This document shows positions 34,564 through 46,414 of a stretch of DNA of 64,000 nt, one piece after another; positions within the stretch are counted from its first letter, which is position 1; each line of letters opens with the position of its first letter. A program made the position numbers and the translations under genes. Source of the DNA: Turbatrix aceti (lineage: Eukaryota; Nematoda; Chromadorea; Rhabditida; Panagrolaimidae); assembly GCA_963969345.1 (NCBI GenBank), contig OZ017767.1, positions 4,926,739 to 4,990,738 on the forward strand, in the 5' to 3' direction. The notes under the pieces are model-generated. The model had not been told where the DNA came from. It ran no database searches and saw nothing but the letters and a program-made list of their open reading frames with translations.

Positions 34564-37283
34564 ATGCCACGATCTCGGTTGTGGCACGTCCTTCTTTTTT
34601 ACCTGATTGGCTGTCTGGTAGCGGCCTCGTTTGCGCAGGAATTCCTCGCAAATCCACGCTGCAACGAGTACCCTGACAGAGGCACCTGCGAGGGCAACGG
34701 ATTCGTCGTCAAGTACTACTACGACAGGTTCGACCACCGTTGCCGAAAGTTTTACTACGGAGGGTGCGATGGGAACACGAACCGTTTCGACACCCTGTCA
34801 GGTGAGTTAGTTGGCTCAAAAAAAAAACAATAAAAAATGGGTTTAGAATGCGAGCAGGAATGCAGCTACGACAGCTACCTGACAGAGACGTCCAGGTATC
34901 GCTGCTTCCTGCCCCATGACCCCGGCACCTGTTGGGGCAACTTTGCGCGTTGGTACTTTGACTCCACGCTCAAAAGATGCATTTGCAGGTGAGTCATTGT
35001 TTTTTTGGAAGAATTAGGGATCAACACGGCTCTTTGTGTTATTCTTGACTGCCTTTGAACAAGATGAGCATTTTATTCCCCTTTTTATCATTCCCTGGAC
35101 GATTTACGACCCATCGAGCACCCATTGCCCATTGCAGTTGGTGGTCTGGCTGCGGGGGCAACGAGAACCGTTTCTACTCGTATGCCCACTGCATGCAGGT
35201 CTGCGGCGCCCATGCCAACTCGGTTGCAGGCGAGGGCGAATCAAATGCAGATGTCACGGTCTACGAGTCTCCCCTCGAGCGACCAGGCTCTATCCACGCC
35301 GCTATGCTTGCCAGCCTGACCACGCCCCAGCCTCTGAAGCCGGTGATCACGCGACCCCGCATCGAGCAGCCTCTCGGCGGAAACCTCGCTGACACGAACC
35401 GCGTCTTCGTGCCACAGCCCCCGCCTGTCTTCTCCGACACAGATGTCATCTACGACGACGAAGAGGATGACGAGTCCGAGGCCGTCGTCTCCGACAATGA
35501 TGGCACGGAAGAATGGTCTGCGCGCACAGAAGTCCGTCTTTTCCCGATTTTCCGAGCCACTCTCGACGATAGTGGAAATATAGCGAAGAAGCGTGAAGCG
35601 CAGGAAAATAACCGATTCCTGCCTATGGTGTTCCAGAAATCCGCAGTGAAGGTAGAAGCGTCGTCTGAGGAGCTTCAAGAGCCAACAGACGATTCAGAAG
35701 TCTTTGAGACACCCTTCAAAGTTAAAGCTCCTTTGTGAGTTTTTTAGTGTTTGGAAAAAATTTAAAAAAATGCTCCGGAGCATCTAAAAAATCTAACAAT
35801 TTCAGAAATCAACAACCGTCATCCCCATCGGCACCTGACGAACCCCAAAAAATGGCAGAGGCAAATGAGACGTTCGAAACCCCGTTCCGCAGTCAAAATA
35901 AGCCTGCTGCTGTCGAAGTGTTTCAAACACCTTTCAGACGGAACCCGATTGTTCCAGAGTTCTTCGAAACACCTATTGTCCGCAGAACTGCTGGGTGAGT
36001 GTCTGAATTTCTGGATTTTATAACTTTGCTTATTTAGACTAGCTCCGCCGCATCCGACAACGCAGAAACCATCGACAACTCTCGAAAGACCACCTCCAGG
36101 CTCCCGGGAAACATTCGAAGTCCCCTTCAGCAGTCCGCGAAAACCCATTGTCCCCGAAGTTTTTGAAACTGATTTTCGACAAAGGCGTGAACTTTCTCCG
36201 CCTGGCAGAACGCCTCCTCAGAGCCAAGGATCATCAATGAGGTTCTCCGAGTGGGCAGAGACCCCTTTCAGACGCCCGACCTTCGTGCAAGCGCCCGTGC
36301 TACCTGGCTACGCCCTTGTGCGAGATCGCGCAACGTCCCTTCCGCAGCCGGTGCCCCAGGCACTGATCAACGAACTCATTCAACGGCATTTGTCACTCCG
36401 ACAACGTGCAGAGGCCACTCGAGAGGTGCACGTGACGCCTTTCCGTCGCGCGCCATCCGGGACAGCGCCCATGTCGTACGCGGAGAAGCGCCGTCGTTGG
36501 AAGGAAGAAATGAAGCGAAAATGGCGGTTGCGCAAGCTCTCGACAGGAAAGCAGCCCCCGAGGCAGTTGCTGGAAAATGACAGCGAGCATCGGTTTTACG
36601 TCACCTACAGCCCCCAGCACAGGGTTTATCAGGTGTCTAGACGACCCCCGCCGGCTTACGAGCCGTCTGCGCGGGGTCATTTGCCGGCTCAGCCTGTTCA
36701 GCCCCAGCCCCGACCGACATTACCACCTTCAGCGACAACTACGACGACAACGCCGCCCCCAACAACAACGACAACGACGACACCGAAACCCGTCGTGCTG
36801 CCCATCGAAGAGGTGCCAGTCGCCGTCACTTCCGGTGCCGTCAAAGTCTCCGCAATCAAGCCCACGCTTTCGGACAACCTCAGCGCGATGCCAAAGCAGC
36901 TGCTGTACATGGACGACTACGAGGCCGCCCTGGACGACGTTGATGACTATGAACAAGACGAGGTGGAAGAGGATTTGCGTCGACCGACACCCGCTCCACC
37001 AGCACCGCTTGCTCCTTCATGGCCGCCGGCGCTGGTGCAGTCACCAATCGTCTTCCCAACAGCCCATGTCGTGCCCACCGTGGCGGACTACGTGATGCCA
37101 AGTCCCGACGATGACGACGACCTCGTAGGCGGAAGCTCAACCGACAATGACAATGACAATGACGATGACGACGAAGACGACCTCTTCTTCTGGAGACCCG
37201 TCCGACCAGCCGGTGTTCCTCCGCGTCCGCCACCTCGGGGCGACGACTTTGAAATCACGGTGCACAACGCGCAACGACTCTGA
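34564..37283 (+). CDS. Secreted protein with two Kunitz domains and a long F-E-T-P-F-R repeat tail
   Basis: Exons 34564-34801, 34847-34988, 35138-35734, 35806-35994, 36038-37283 join in phase to 803 residues. Residues 1-24 are a signal peptide (LWHVLLFYLIGCLVAASFA). Two Kunitz/BPTI domains follow, each with six Cys in the standard spacing; the second spans the intron at 34989. Kunitz domains usually inhibit serine proteases, but the position after the second Cys is E in domain 1 and W in domain 2, not the usual K or R, so trypsin inhibition is doubtful. The rest is low complexity: eight or so copies of a V-F-E-T-P-F-R motif, then a Pro/Thr-rich segment and an acidic Asp-rich end. The start is the ATG directly before the hydrophobic stretch. 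The gene converges on the cupin gene. Confidence 0.88.
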
Positions 37284-37461
37284 CCAATCATACCCCTGTG
37301 TACAAAGCGCGCCATCCCTCGTTGTTGTTCGCGTGTTCCTTCTATTTTTTCTCGGTAAGTAAATGAGTGTAAAATAATGCACATTCTTTGGTTTTCGGAA
37401 TAGATTACTTTATCGACTTTACAAGAATTCTACAAAAGAATCACGGTGAGAGACAAATGAA

Positions 37462-38193
37462 TCAGTGGTCGCTGACGAGTTTGATGGTGGCAACGACGCT
37501 GTTTTCGTCGACAACGAGGGTCACTTCCTGGCCGTGGTGGACGCGGCCGATGTCGAAGGCGTTGACGGGGTGCTTGTTGCCGGCGGAGACGATGGTGGCA
37601 GTGCCCCTCTGGGGGACGACGACGAGCTCGCCGATGCCGGTGTTGATCTTGTGGCTGCCGGGGCCGTAGAGGAGAGCAATCGTGTTGTGGTCGGGAAGGC
37701 CGAAGAGCTGGACGGGGCCGCTCCTGAAAAAAAAAATTTTATCGGGGTTTCTGAGGTCCCAACAATCAAAAGTTCCCTACTTGAGCTGCTCAACGGAGGC
37801 GTTGATCTGGTTCTGCAGGTTGATGGGGGCCGGGATCTGGGCGCTGCCGAGAGGGGTCACCTGGCTGGGCTGGCTCTGCTCGAGGACGAGGCCGATCGTG
37901 TCAGCGGGGCGGGTGGTCGTGTGCTCGACGCGCGAGGGCAGAAGCAGGATCTCGCCCTCCTTGAGGGGAATGTCCGTCTGGACGCCGTTCTGGCGGGTGT
38001 TGAGCACGATGTCGCCCTTGATCTGGAAGAAGACCTCCTCGCCTTCCTGGGCGTGCCAGTTGGGCTCGTTGGGGCCGCCGATGAAGAGCACGTTCACCTG
38101 GTCGCTGAACATGGTCTTGATGCCGGGCGAGTTGTGCGCGCCGTTGTCCTCGATCCACTTGGGCGAGTTGTGCACAACCACGGTGTCAGTCAT
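37462..38193 (-). CDS. 3-hydroxyanthranilate 3,4-dioxygenase-like cupin
   Basis: Minus-strand exons 37781-38193 and 37462-37723, phase kept, 224 residues (human HAAO is 286). The family catalyses ring opening of 3-hydroxyanthranilate in tryptophan-to-NAD metabolism. The cupin core is clear: VLFIGGPNEPNWHAQEGEEV, FFQIKGDIV, LLPSRVEHTTTRPADTIG, LVLE. The iron ligands (His, Glu, His) are present, as are the second substrate arginine and the glutamate after GLVL. The arginine four residues before the first His ligand, present in human and bacterial enzymes, is Glu here. The C-terminal part is shorter and diverged. It is therefore called HAAO-like, not HAAO. A TTTTCCCAG acceptor lies 20 bases before the ATG. 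Confidence 0.8.
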
Positions 38194-39690
38194 CGTTGCA
38201 GGATAGGTTTCGTCTGGGAAAACGTGTTGTAATCGGCATTTTTATGGGATAAACAAACGCGAGACCTCAAAACGCGTAGCCTACGTACGTGGAGGATTAC
38301 TCCAACCCGGATGGGATGTAAGCCAATCCAAGAACGACCGTCATTCAAGTTTGCAAGTGCTGCTACTGCCTGTCCCCAGTATTGGATACTGGGACAGGAC
38401 AGGGCGCAAGGGAGGAGCAGAGCAGTCTGATGCAAGTAAACAACTGTCATGCGTCAAAGCAGCGCGCACCCGGGTCCTACGTACCCTACCCTGCGCCAAC
38501 TCGAGAGAGCAGCACAGGAATATTTGAGGAAGAACCGCCGACCGAAGCAGAGATCACTGCCGGGAAATTGAAACGAAATTGAGAGCGACTACTCCACCGA
38601 CTTCCATCTTGCATCAACCGCGTGAACAGGACGAGTAAAATAGAACCCAACCTGCTTGCTCAATGACAAGCAACCGGGTTCAAACACCGCCCCAAAACAT
38701 CGTGCGTGCGCGAAAGCAACAAGCAAAGGGGCAATGAATGGATGATCGATGTTTACCCCCAAAACAGATCGAATCGAGGGCGTACGTGTACCATCAATTT
38801 ACAATTACACTGCCACTATCGCTCAACTAATGCTGTAAATTGCACCATCGTCACTGACTTCTGATTTCTTCGTTCAGGGGAATTTGTTTACAAAAAAATA
38901 ACATTCAAGTTTGGAATCACGAGCAGCAAAAAAAGGCAACTGCTCTTCTAAAAGTGACAACTCAGGCAGAGAGAGATCTCTGGCTAATGATGTAGCCTCG
39001 GCACGGCTGATCGTCATCGAACTTTGGGACAAGCCAAGGGATAAAAATCAAGTTCAATCTCGCTGCATTAAATAAAAAGTTTAAAAAAAAAGAAACATCG
39101 AAGGGAAAAGCAAAGAACGTATCAAATGCGTCGACCTGACCTGCAACGTCTGGCGAAAACAGATACGACCCGAGTCTAACTAAATCTCGAGGTTGAAGAA
39201 CGCAACCGGACAGCAAGTTGGGTTGGCAAGGCGAATGACGACTTTCGCAGTCGGCGGTGATAGGAACTGTCTGATCAACAATGGCGAAAACAAGGGGAAG
39301 AGGGCATGATGTTGAGGTGCGCTATGCGTTCATTCGCAGTGCACTCACGACTTGCAAATCAGTCCCAGGCTCGGCGAGGGAATTGCAAAACGATCAATTG
39401 ACTATCAAATAAATCAGTTTACCAGCCGCAACTCGATATTCTTGGAACCGATTAGCACTGATCACCGGATCCAATTTGAAATCCAGCAACAATAACTCAT
39501 TTTGGTGCGCCAAAAATCAATTTTCGCAAAATTTAACATATATCCGAAAAATGGAAAAAAACCGCCAATTCAGAAAAACAACCCCAATTTTAATACTTAG
39601 TAACCCCGGTTGCAAGCTAACGGTAAACTCATTGGAAAATCCATTTATAAAAACGCAACGATTAACAAACCATCAACACAAAGAAAAAAA
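38194..39690. other. Intergenic, no gene seen
   Basis: About 1.5 kb between the cupin gene start and the RPL38 stop. Frames are short and overlapping, A-rich on the plus strand. No RNA gene or repeat recognised. Confidence 0.4.
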
Positions 39691-39975
39691 TTACGTTCGC
39701 TTGGCCTTTTCGACGTTCTTGACGGGGAGGCCGGTAGGAAGGTAACCCTGGAGCTTGGTAGCCTTTTCCTTGTCCTGTAAAATAAATTTAAAAAATATAT
39801 GGCATAAAGAAGAAAAAATAAAGAAACTTACGCGGACAACGAGGGTGTACAGGTACTTGGTGCATCGGACCTTGAACTTGGTGTTATCCTTGTTCTTCTT
39901 CACGACAACGTACTTGGCGTCCGGGCGACGAGCCGTGACGAGGAAAGATTTGATTTCCTTGATTTCACGAGGCAT
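39691..39975 (-). CDS. RPL38: 60S ribosomal protein L38
   Basis: Exons 39832-39975 and 39691-39774 join in phase 0 to 75 residues (family about 70). The sequence [20 protein letters not shown] and the [15 protein letters not shown] block are diagnostic. A TCGCTTCAG acceptor lies 13 bases before the ATG, so the leader is spliced on from elsewhere. Confidence 0.97.
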   Translation of the reverse strand: MPREIKEIKSFLVTARRPDAKYVVVKKNKDNTKFKVRCTKYLYTLVVRVSFFIFSSLCHIFFKFILQDKEKATKLQGYLPTGLPVKNVEKAKRT

Positions 39976-40341
39976 AGCGTTCAGAACCCTGAAGCGATCG
40001 ATCAATTATAAAAACTAGCACAAAAAAGTTGCACCCGAGTAAAAGCACGCACCAAAATGCTATTAACATGTCCTATAAACACGGATATCCTGGAAGAACA
40101 CAGATTTACACAAAATACGGTTAAAAACATCTCAAAAACGCTAAATAGGCCGCTAAACACGCAAAAATTGACGGAGAAAGGCGAATTCAGTGTTGCACGA
40201 CACAGCAAATCGTAGGCTAAAATGTTCGCGACGAGAGCACTCCAAGGCGACAAATGCCCGAAATGAACGTAAAGTGCGCACGCGGCCAGCCTCGTCTAAA
40301 TTTGTCACGGATTTTGAGTTATTATCGATAATTTATCATTC

Positions 40342-41187
40342 TTAGGATTCATCTTTCTTTGATTTTATATCAGTGTAAATCGTCGGAGAACTGCTATCTG
40401 CCGTTGCCGTTTGGTCGTTGGCCGTTGTGGATCCAGCCGTTGGTGAATCGGGTTCGGCTTGTTCTACGGAACACTGTTCGGTTGCCTAAAAACCATTTTT
40501 GGACACGTCGATCACTCATACTTTGCTTACCTTAAATCTGTGCACCGGAAGATCCTCGACGAAAGGCCTGATGGGGGCGTTTACGTATTCGAATACCGTT
40601 TGCTCGTTTTCAGGGGGTTTTCTGAAATCGCCGATTTAAAAATTAATGCCCTGCTCTGACTTTGTCAAAACTTACTCTTCTACTGGCGTAATAACTTTTT
40701 CGGCCGAGGCAATCTTTTCGGCCGAGGGAAAAGCGCTTGGTATTGATTCTACGATATCGACGCGTTCTCGAGCTGTGATTTGTTTCGGATCTGATTTTTC
40801 CGTTGGGGGTTGTTTTGTATCCAATTTTTCTTTGCTACCGAAATTTGGGACGAATTCTTCGGTGGGAGTTGTCATCGTCTTTGTTGATGTTTTTCCTTTT
40901 CTTCTCTCCCTTCGCTTGGATTTCTTGACTAAGGATCCATCGATTACGATCGGCGACTTGTACCTGCTGCTGTACTTTTGCGCCCGTCGGCGCCGTGTTA
41001 CGGACTCATCGGAGCCCTTATCCTTCTTCTTGTCCTTCTTCCGACGCTTGTGATGTTTCTTGCTCTTCCGTTTGTCCCGCGCTAAGCTTAACAAGCTCTG
41101 GCTCTTTGAGGAGCAGCTCTTGTCTTTCACGTCTTTCACGCAGCTGTTGTAGATCGAGGTATCGTTCTGCTTATCCTGGGAAGTCAT
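40342..41187 (-). CDS. Lys/Arg-rich nuclear-type protein, unknown
   Basis: Three minus-strand exons, 40676-41187, 40531-40621 and 40342-40485, agree in phase and give 248 residues. The N-terminal third has strong basic patches (KSKKHHKRRKKDKKKDKG, RRRRAQKY, KKSKRRERRKGK), typical of nuclear or nucleolar proteins. Exon 2 (EYVNAPIRPFVEDLPVHRFK) is the only folded-looking part. The end is Ser/Thr/Asp-rich. No family recognised. It is head-to-head with the MTA gene. Confidence 0.7.
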
Positions 41188-41816
41188 GCTGCTTGTAGGG
41201 CGCGATTCGGGCGCGTCGAATGTGAATGACTCAATTCCGGCATTTTCTTTTGTGTTGATTTTTTTGGCGTGGATATTTGCTTACGTGCCTGCCATGAGAA
41301 ATTCCCCACATGCCCAGATTGACCTCTTGGACGTACCAAAACATGGGTGTAACGCGCACAGGCATCCGACAAGGAGACCGGTGGGTTTCGCGCAGTTCTC
41401 GCCTTTTCCTCATCCTTTACCCGACTCGGACGAACTCACTGCGTTGTCTGTGCAACAGAGGAGCCATCCATCGCGCAGTCAGGCAGCCGCGATTGACCAA
41501 GCAAGTATTTGCGGTGCGCGTTGGTTGACGGCCGGCAAGGAAGTAGTCGGAGGCCAGCGACGACGCTTTCTCGGTCGACGCGCGCGTGCGTCGGTCGCAG
41601 CCAAACTGCATGCTGGACCGAGCATGTGCGCCTCCCCGTTCGGTCGCGTTTTTGTGTTCGAGCTTTTTTTGCGAGAACTCGGTGAGCAAGCACCCAAGCG
41701 CCATTCATCCGCGAACCTCTGAGCGCACTCGTTTGAACCCATTGACTGACTTCTAATCACTTTCAGCCCGAAGATTGAGAGTTAGCCACCAGCACTGACT
41801 CACGTCTTTCCCAGCC

Positions 41817-44425
41817 ATGACGCAGAACATGTACCGCGTTGGCGGTAAGTTGAGACTTCCTTTCCAACAACTTAGCTAGAGTGCTCCCTTTTGCAGATTA
41901 CGTCTACTTCGAGAGCTCCAACAATCAGCCGTACCACATTCGTCGCATCGAAGAGCTCCATAAGGTGAGGCAGAAACCCGGCGAGGGCGTTTTATCACCG
42001 AACGGTGCTTTTTTTACAGGGCACGAACGGCAACGTCGAGGCACGCGTCGTATGCTTCTACCGACGACGGGATATTCCGGAAAAACTTTTGAAAATTGCA
42101 GATCAGGCGGATAGAGAAGATTCGAGTTAGTTTTTTTGGGGCTTTGGGTGGTTTTGTGTGGTTTGCGGATGTTTTGAAGGGGCATGGAGGGCCGAGTTTG
42201 ATCGCTCTCGCTTCCGTGGGTTTACAAAATCGATATCCAGTTTTTATTACTCACTTAAGCACACTAATGCACCACTTTTTTTGTGTCCACGGGTTTTTAG
42301 TTTTTTTATTGCACTTTACCTGTATCATTTCAAGGATACCAATAAGTTGCATTTCTTGGACCCACTGAATTTTCAGAACTAAAACGTACAGGTTTACTGG
42401 CCAGCGTCAAATCCGATGAAGAAGGCGGTGGAGGCGGAGGCGATGAAAACGGCACTGCTTCGGTCAAACATGAGAGCGAAAACGAAAACGGCGTCCCAGG
42501 ACCTGAGGCGGGCGAGGCGATGGAAGTTGACGATGCCAAGGTGAAGCATGAGACCGACGACAACGGCACGGGCGTCTACTTCGGAGGCCTGCCCTCGGGG
42601 GCCGACGAACTGGCCCTCGACCAGGTGCACCTGCTCCGGCAGCGCGAACTCTTCATGTCCCGCCAGGTAGAGACGCTCTCTGCTACCAACATTCGTGGAA
42701 AGTGTTCCGTCGTACTGCTTAGCGATGTCGAGACTCCCGACATGTACCTGAACAAGGAGGACGCGTATTTCTACTCCCTCGTCTACGACCCGACCAACGA
42801 ATCCCTCATCGCGGACAAGGGCAGCATCCGCGTCGGCGAAAAGTACCAGGCCGAGATCGGAGAGCCAACGCCACTGGTCTTGAAGAAACTCGAGCGGGAG
42901 CGGAAACGCAAAGAACTCACGGACGACACTGAGGGCCTCGCCATCGACGACGATGAGGACGACGAGCTCTCCGAACTCGAGAAGGTCAAGCGCCAGAGGC
43001 TGACTGCGCCCCGCTCCATTGGGAACGTCCCCGTCAACGAAGGCCGCGAGACGCTCATCTTTCACCCACATCACAACATGTCCGAGCGCGAAATTGATCA
43101 GTACCTCATCCTGGCACGCTCCGTAGGCACTTTTGCCCGGGCTCTGGAAGGAAACTCGTCGAGCAAGCTCCCGACTATTCATATGACCGCTGCGGCGGCT
43201 TCGAGGGATGTTACGCTGCTCCAGGCCCTTGCCCTGCTCCACCACGCGGACTACGATATGGGCCGTGCAGTCAAATACCTCGTGCCGCCCCCGTCGCGCC
43301 AGCACTACCCGCTCGAGGCCGACGAGATCTCCGGAAATTCGACGCAGTCCATCGGCGGCCCACTGCTGTGCCGCGACCAGCTCGAGGAGTGGTCGCCCGC
43401 CGAGGCCCATATCTTTGCTGAAGCGATTGAAAAGTACAACAAGGACTTCCACGAGGTCCGCACCAATTGCGTAAGTCATTTGTGTGCTTTTTTGGAGTTG
43501 AGGTAAAACGATGTTTTTAGTTGGGATGGAAAAGCCAGAAGGACATCGTGGAGTACTACTACATGTACAAGACGTCGGGACGCTACGCAGACGGTCGGAA
43601 AGAGAAGAAGGCGGCTGCGCAGGACGGTCGACTCAAGCAGGTGTACATCCCGAACTACAACAAGCCGAGTCCCAATCTCATCGGGCCTCCGAGCAACGTC
43701 GGCGAGAAGGTGACGAGCTCCGTGCCGTGCGAATCGTGCAGGATGGATACCGCGACCAACTTCTACCACTGGGGCCCTCCTACACTTCGACTACGCGTCT
43801 GCCAGGACTGCTGGGTGCACTGGAAGAAGCGAGGTGGTCTCAAACGGCCTCATGATAACGGTGAGTTACGATTTCCTGTGTTCGAGGACTATAAATTTTG
43901 TTTTTAGAAAAGTTTGACTTTACGGACTCGGCGGCGACCCCAGAGACGCAGGCTACTCTGCACAAGCAGATGACCATCATCAACCCGACGGGAATCAACC
44001 GCGGCACTGTTCAGTCGACTGCTTCTATCGCGAATCAGTCCACGGTGCGGCCTACGCATCTTCCGGGTGTTAAAAACAGCCAGATCGTAGCCCAGCTCCC
44101 GCCTGGCGTTGCCACTCCCAACCAACAGGCGATGTCGGCCTTGACGCAGCCGTCGAAGGCGGCAATCGCGTTTTTCCTCCACACCACCCTCCTCGCAAAA
44201 CTGGCCCGGAAGATAGCGCCGAAGGAGCTCTTCAACCCCCGCAAGAGCGCGCGCAACCCCTTCAAGGAGGTGAACAGTGCCAAGCTGAAGGAGCACCTCC
44301 TGAGCCGGGAGCCCAGCGAAGTCGTGGGACTAGTCAAGGCGATGCAGTTGAAGCACGGCATTCCGCCTTCTCTCTTCGACTTCCTCGTCACCGAGAGGTA
44401 TCGTCGCACTCAGATCAAACACTGA
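41817..44425 (+). CDS. MTA1: MTA-type subunit of the NuRD complex (BAH-ELM2-SANT-GATA)
   Basis: Exons 41817-41844, 41897-41964, 42020-42125, 42377-43470, 43521-43860, 43908-44425 join in phase to 717 residues. In order: BAH domain (VGDYVYFESSNNQPYHIRRI; GNVEARVVCFYRRRDIPEKL; RHR-like RQRELFMSRQVETL; IRGKCSV), ELM2 (ADKGSIRVGEKYQAEIGEP to ARSVGTFARAL), SANT (EWSPAEAHIFAEAIEKYNKD; WKSQKDIVEYYYMYKT), and a GATA-type zinc finger (CESCRMDT...CQDCWVHWKK). MTA proteins anchor HDAC1 through ELM2-SANT and RBBP4 through the C-terminal region (FFLHTTLLAKLARKIAPKEL here). An acidic insert with Gly and Glu runs is placed inside the BAH region. It represses transcription in the nucleus. Human MTA1 has 715 residues. 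Confidence 0.95.
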
Positions 44426-44585
44426 AGAAGAAAGATCCTCCTCGGCATCCATCCATCATGCCCTGCGTCGTCGTTACGTATTTATTGACCTCTCTCTCCC
44501 CTCTCCTGCGTCTCATTACTGAGCCCATTCGTGTTTGTTTATCCCCCTCTCTATGTTGTCCATTGAATGAATTTCACGAACTAAC

Positions 44586-44843
44586 TCACTCAACAAGTTC
44601 CCCGATACAGAGTTCGCCGAGTTTGCGTCGGATGAAGCTGAACGCGGCCTGATGCGCGGACACGCCGTGTATCGCTGCCCCCGCGTTCCGTCCTGCCTGG
44701 CGGAGGATCGCCTGACCGCCGGGATGCTTGTCGACGTAGGATGAGATGTCGATGACCTGCTTTCCGTAGATTATCCATGCGTCGCCCGTGGACACGTGCC
44801 GCATCACCTCTGCTCTGGTGTATTTGGTGGTCGGTGCTGTCAT
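44586..44843 (-). CDS. Small cytochrome b5-domain protein
   Basis: A single exon of 85 residues. The cytochrome b5 core is visible: AWIIYGKQVIDISSYVDKHPGG, with the first haem-ligand His in HPGG, and a second His candidate in AAIHGVSAH. There is no membrane anchor, so it would be a soluble haem-binding domain. A CCATTTCAG acceptor ends five bases before the ATG, suggesting a spliced leader. It converges with the MTA gene, 160 bp between stops. Confidence 0.85.
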   Translation of the reverse strand: MTAPTTKYTRAEVMRHVSTGDAWIIYGKQVIDISSYVDKHPGGQAILRQAGRNAGAAIHGVSAHQAAFSFIRRKLGELCIGELVE

Positions 44844-44924
44844 GGAGTCTGAAATGGTTGGAAATGGTTCCTAAATAAATATTTAGTGTAAAAAAACAAA
44901 AATTAAAGATAATTATTTAAAAAA

Positions 44925-46130
44925 TGTTACTTCGGTTGGGGTCGTTATCCAAAAGTAATACAATAGCGTAAAAGCATGTTACTTTGACTTTGACGGCGGT
45001 CGGAAAAGTAATACAATAGCATAAAAAAATGTTACTTCGACTTGGATGGTTTTCCAAAAGTAATACAATAGCGAAAAAAGATGTTACTTCAAATTTGACG
45101 ACTATCAAGAAGTAACAAAATAGCGAGAAAAAGTGTTACTTCATTTTGGATGGCGGCCGAAAAGTAACAAAATAGCGAAAAAACATGTTACTTCGACTTT
45201 GACGGCCGTCGGAAAAGTAATACAATAGCGTAAAAAGACGTTACTTCAACTTGGACGGTTATCCAAAAGTAATAAAATAGTGTAAAAAGATGTTACTTCA
45301 AATTTGACGACTATCAATAAGTAACAAAATAGCGAGAAAAAGTGTTACTTCATTTTGGATGGCGGCCGAAAAGTAACAAAATAGCGAAAAAACATGTTAC
45401 TTCGACTTTGACGGCCGTCGGAAAAGTAATACAATAGCGTAAAAAGACGTTACTTCAACTTGGACGGTTATCCAAAAGTAATAAAATAGTGTAAAAAGAT
45501 GTTACTTCAAATTTGACGACTATCAATAAGTAACAAAATAGCGAGAAAAAGTGTTACTTCATTTTGGATGGCGGCCGAAAAGTAACAAAATAGCGAAAAA
45601 ACATGTTACTTCGACTTGGATGGTTTTCCAAAAGTAATACAATAGCGAAAAAAGATGTTACTTCAAATTTGACGACTATCAAGAAGTAACAAAATAGCGA
45701 GAAAAAATGTTACTTCATTTTGGATGGCGGCCGAAAAGTAACAAAATAGCGAAAAAAACATGTTACTTCGATTTTGACGGCCGTCGGAAAAGTAATACAA
45801 TAGCGTAAAAAGATGTTACTTCGATTTTGACGGCCGTCGGAAAAGTAATACAATAGTGTAAAAAGACGTTACTTCAACTTGGACGGTTATCCAAAAGTAA
45901 TACATTAGCGAAAAAAGATGTTACTTCAACTTGGACGGCTATCTAAGAAGTAACACAATAGCGAGAAAAAATGTTACTTCATTTTGGATGGCGGCCGAAA
46001 AGTAACAAAATAGCGAAAAAACATGTTACTTCTACTTTGACGGCCGTCGGAAAAGTAATAAAATAGCAAAAAAAAGATGTTACTTCGAGATGAATAGCTT
46101 TTTAGAAGTAATAAAATAGCGAACAAAAAG
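44925..46130. repeat. 52-bp minisatellite with a 209-bp higher-order period
   Basis: About 23 tandem units of 52-53 bp. Each starts with TGTTACTTC and has a mirrored GAAAAGTAAYA or GAAGTAACA near its middle, so the unit has dyad symmetry; it ends in an AATAGCG plus A-run linker. Unit variants recur in a fixed order: the variant TTCATTTTGGATGGCGGCCG begins at 45134, 45343 and 45552, a spacing of exactly 209 bp (four units). Later copies at 45708 and 45972 are 156 and 264 bp on, so the order breaks down toward the right. Confidence 0.93.
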
Positions 46131-46414
46131 TTGGAACAATTGAGCACCAAAGCACAATTCGTTCTGGCCAAAATGGAGATACAAAAAACTGCGACAAACG
46201 ATTCAAAAAAACCTCGACATCGATTTCAGGTCGTAAAATTAGAAGCTATAGCCCACACCGCGCCTTGGCAACGAACGAGACCAAGAAGAAAGCACCTCCC
46301 AAATATCCCAGACAGCTAGCCGTCTTACCCCCTGAGTCCCAGAAAACACGCAACGACGAAAACGAATAATTTATGATCGAACGACCAAGTTAATAAACAA
46401 ACATGAAATGCAAT

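Noticed and set aside
37465..38232. 255-codon forward frame opposite the cupin gene
   Set aside because: Antisense of a clear cupin with conserved iron ligands; the frame crosses the cupin intron without a reason.
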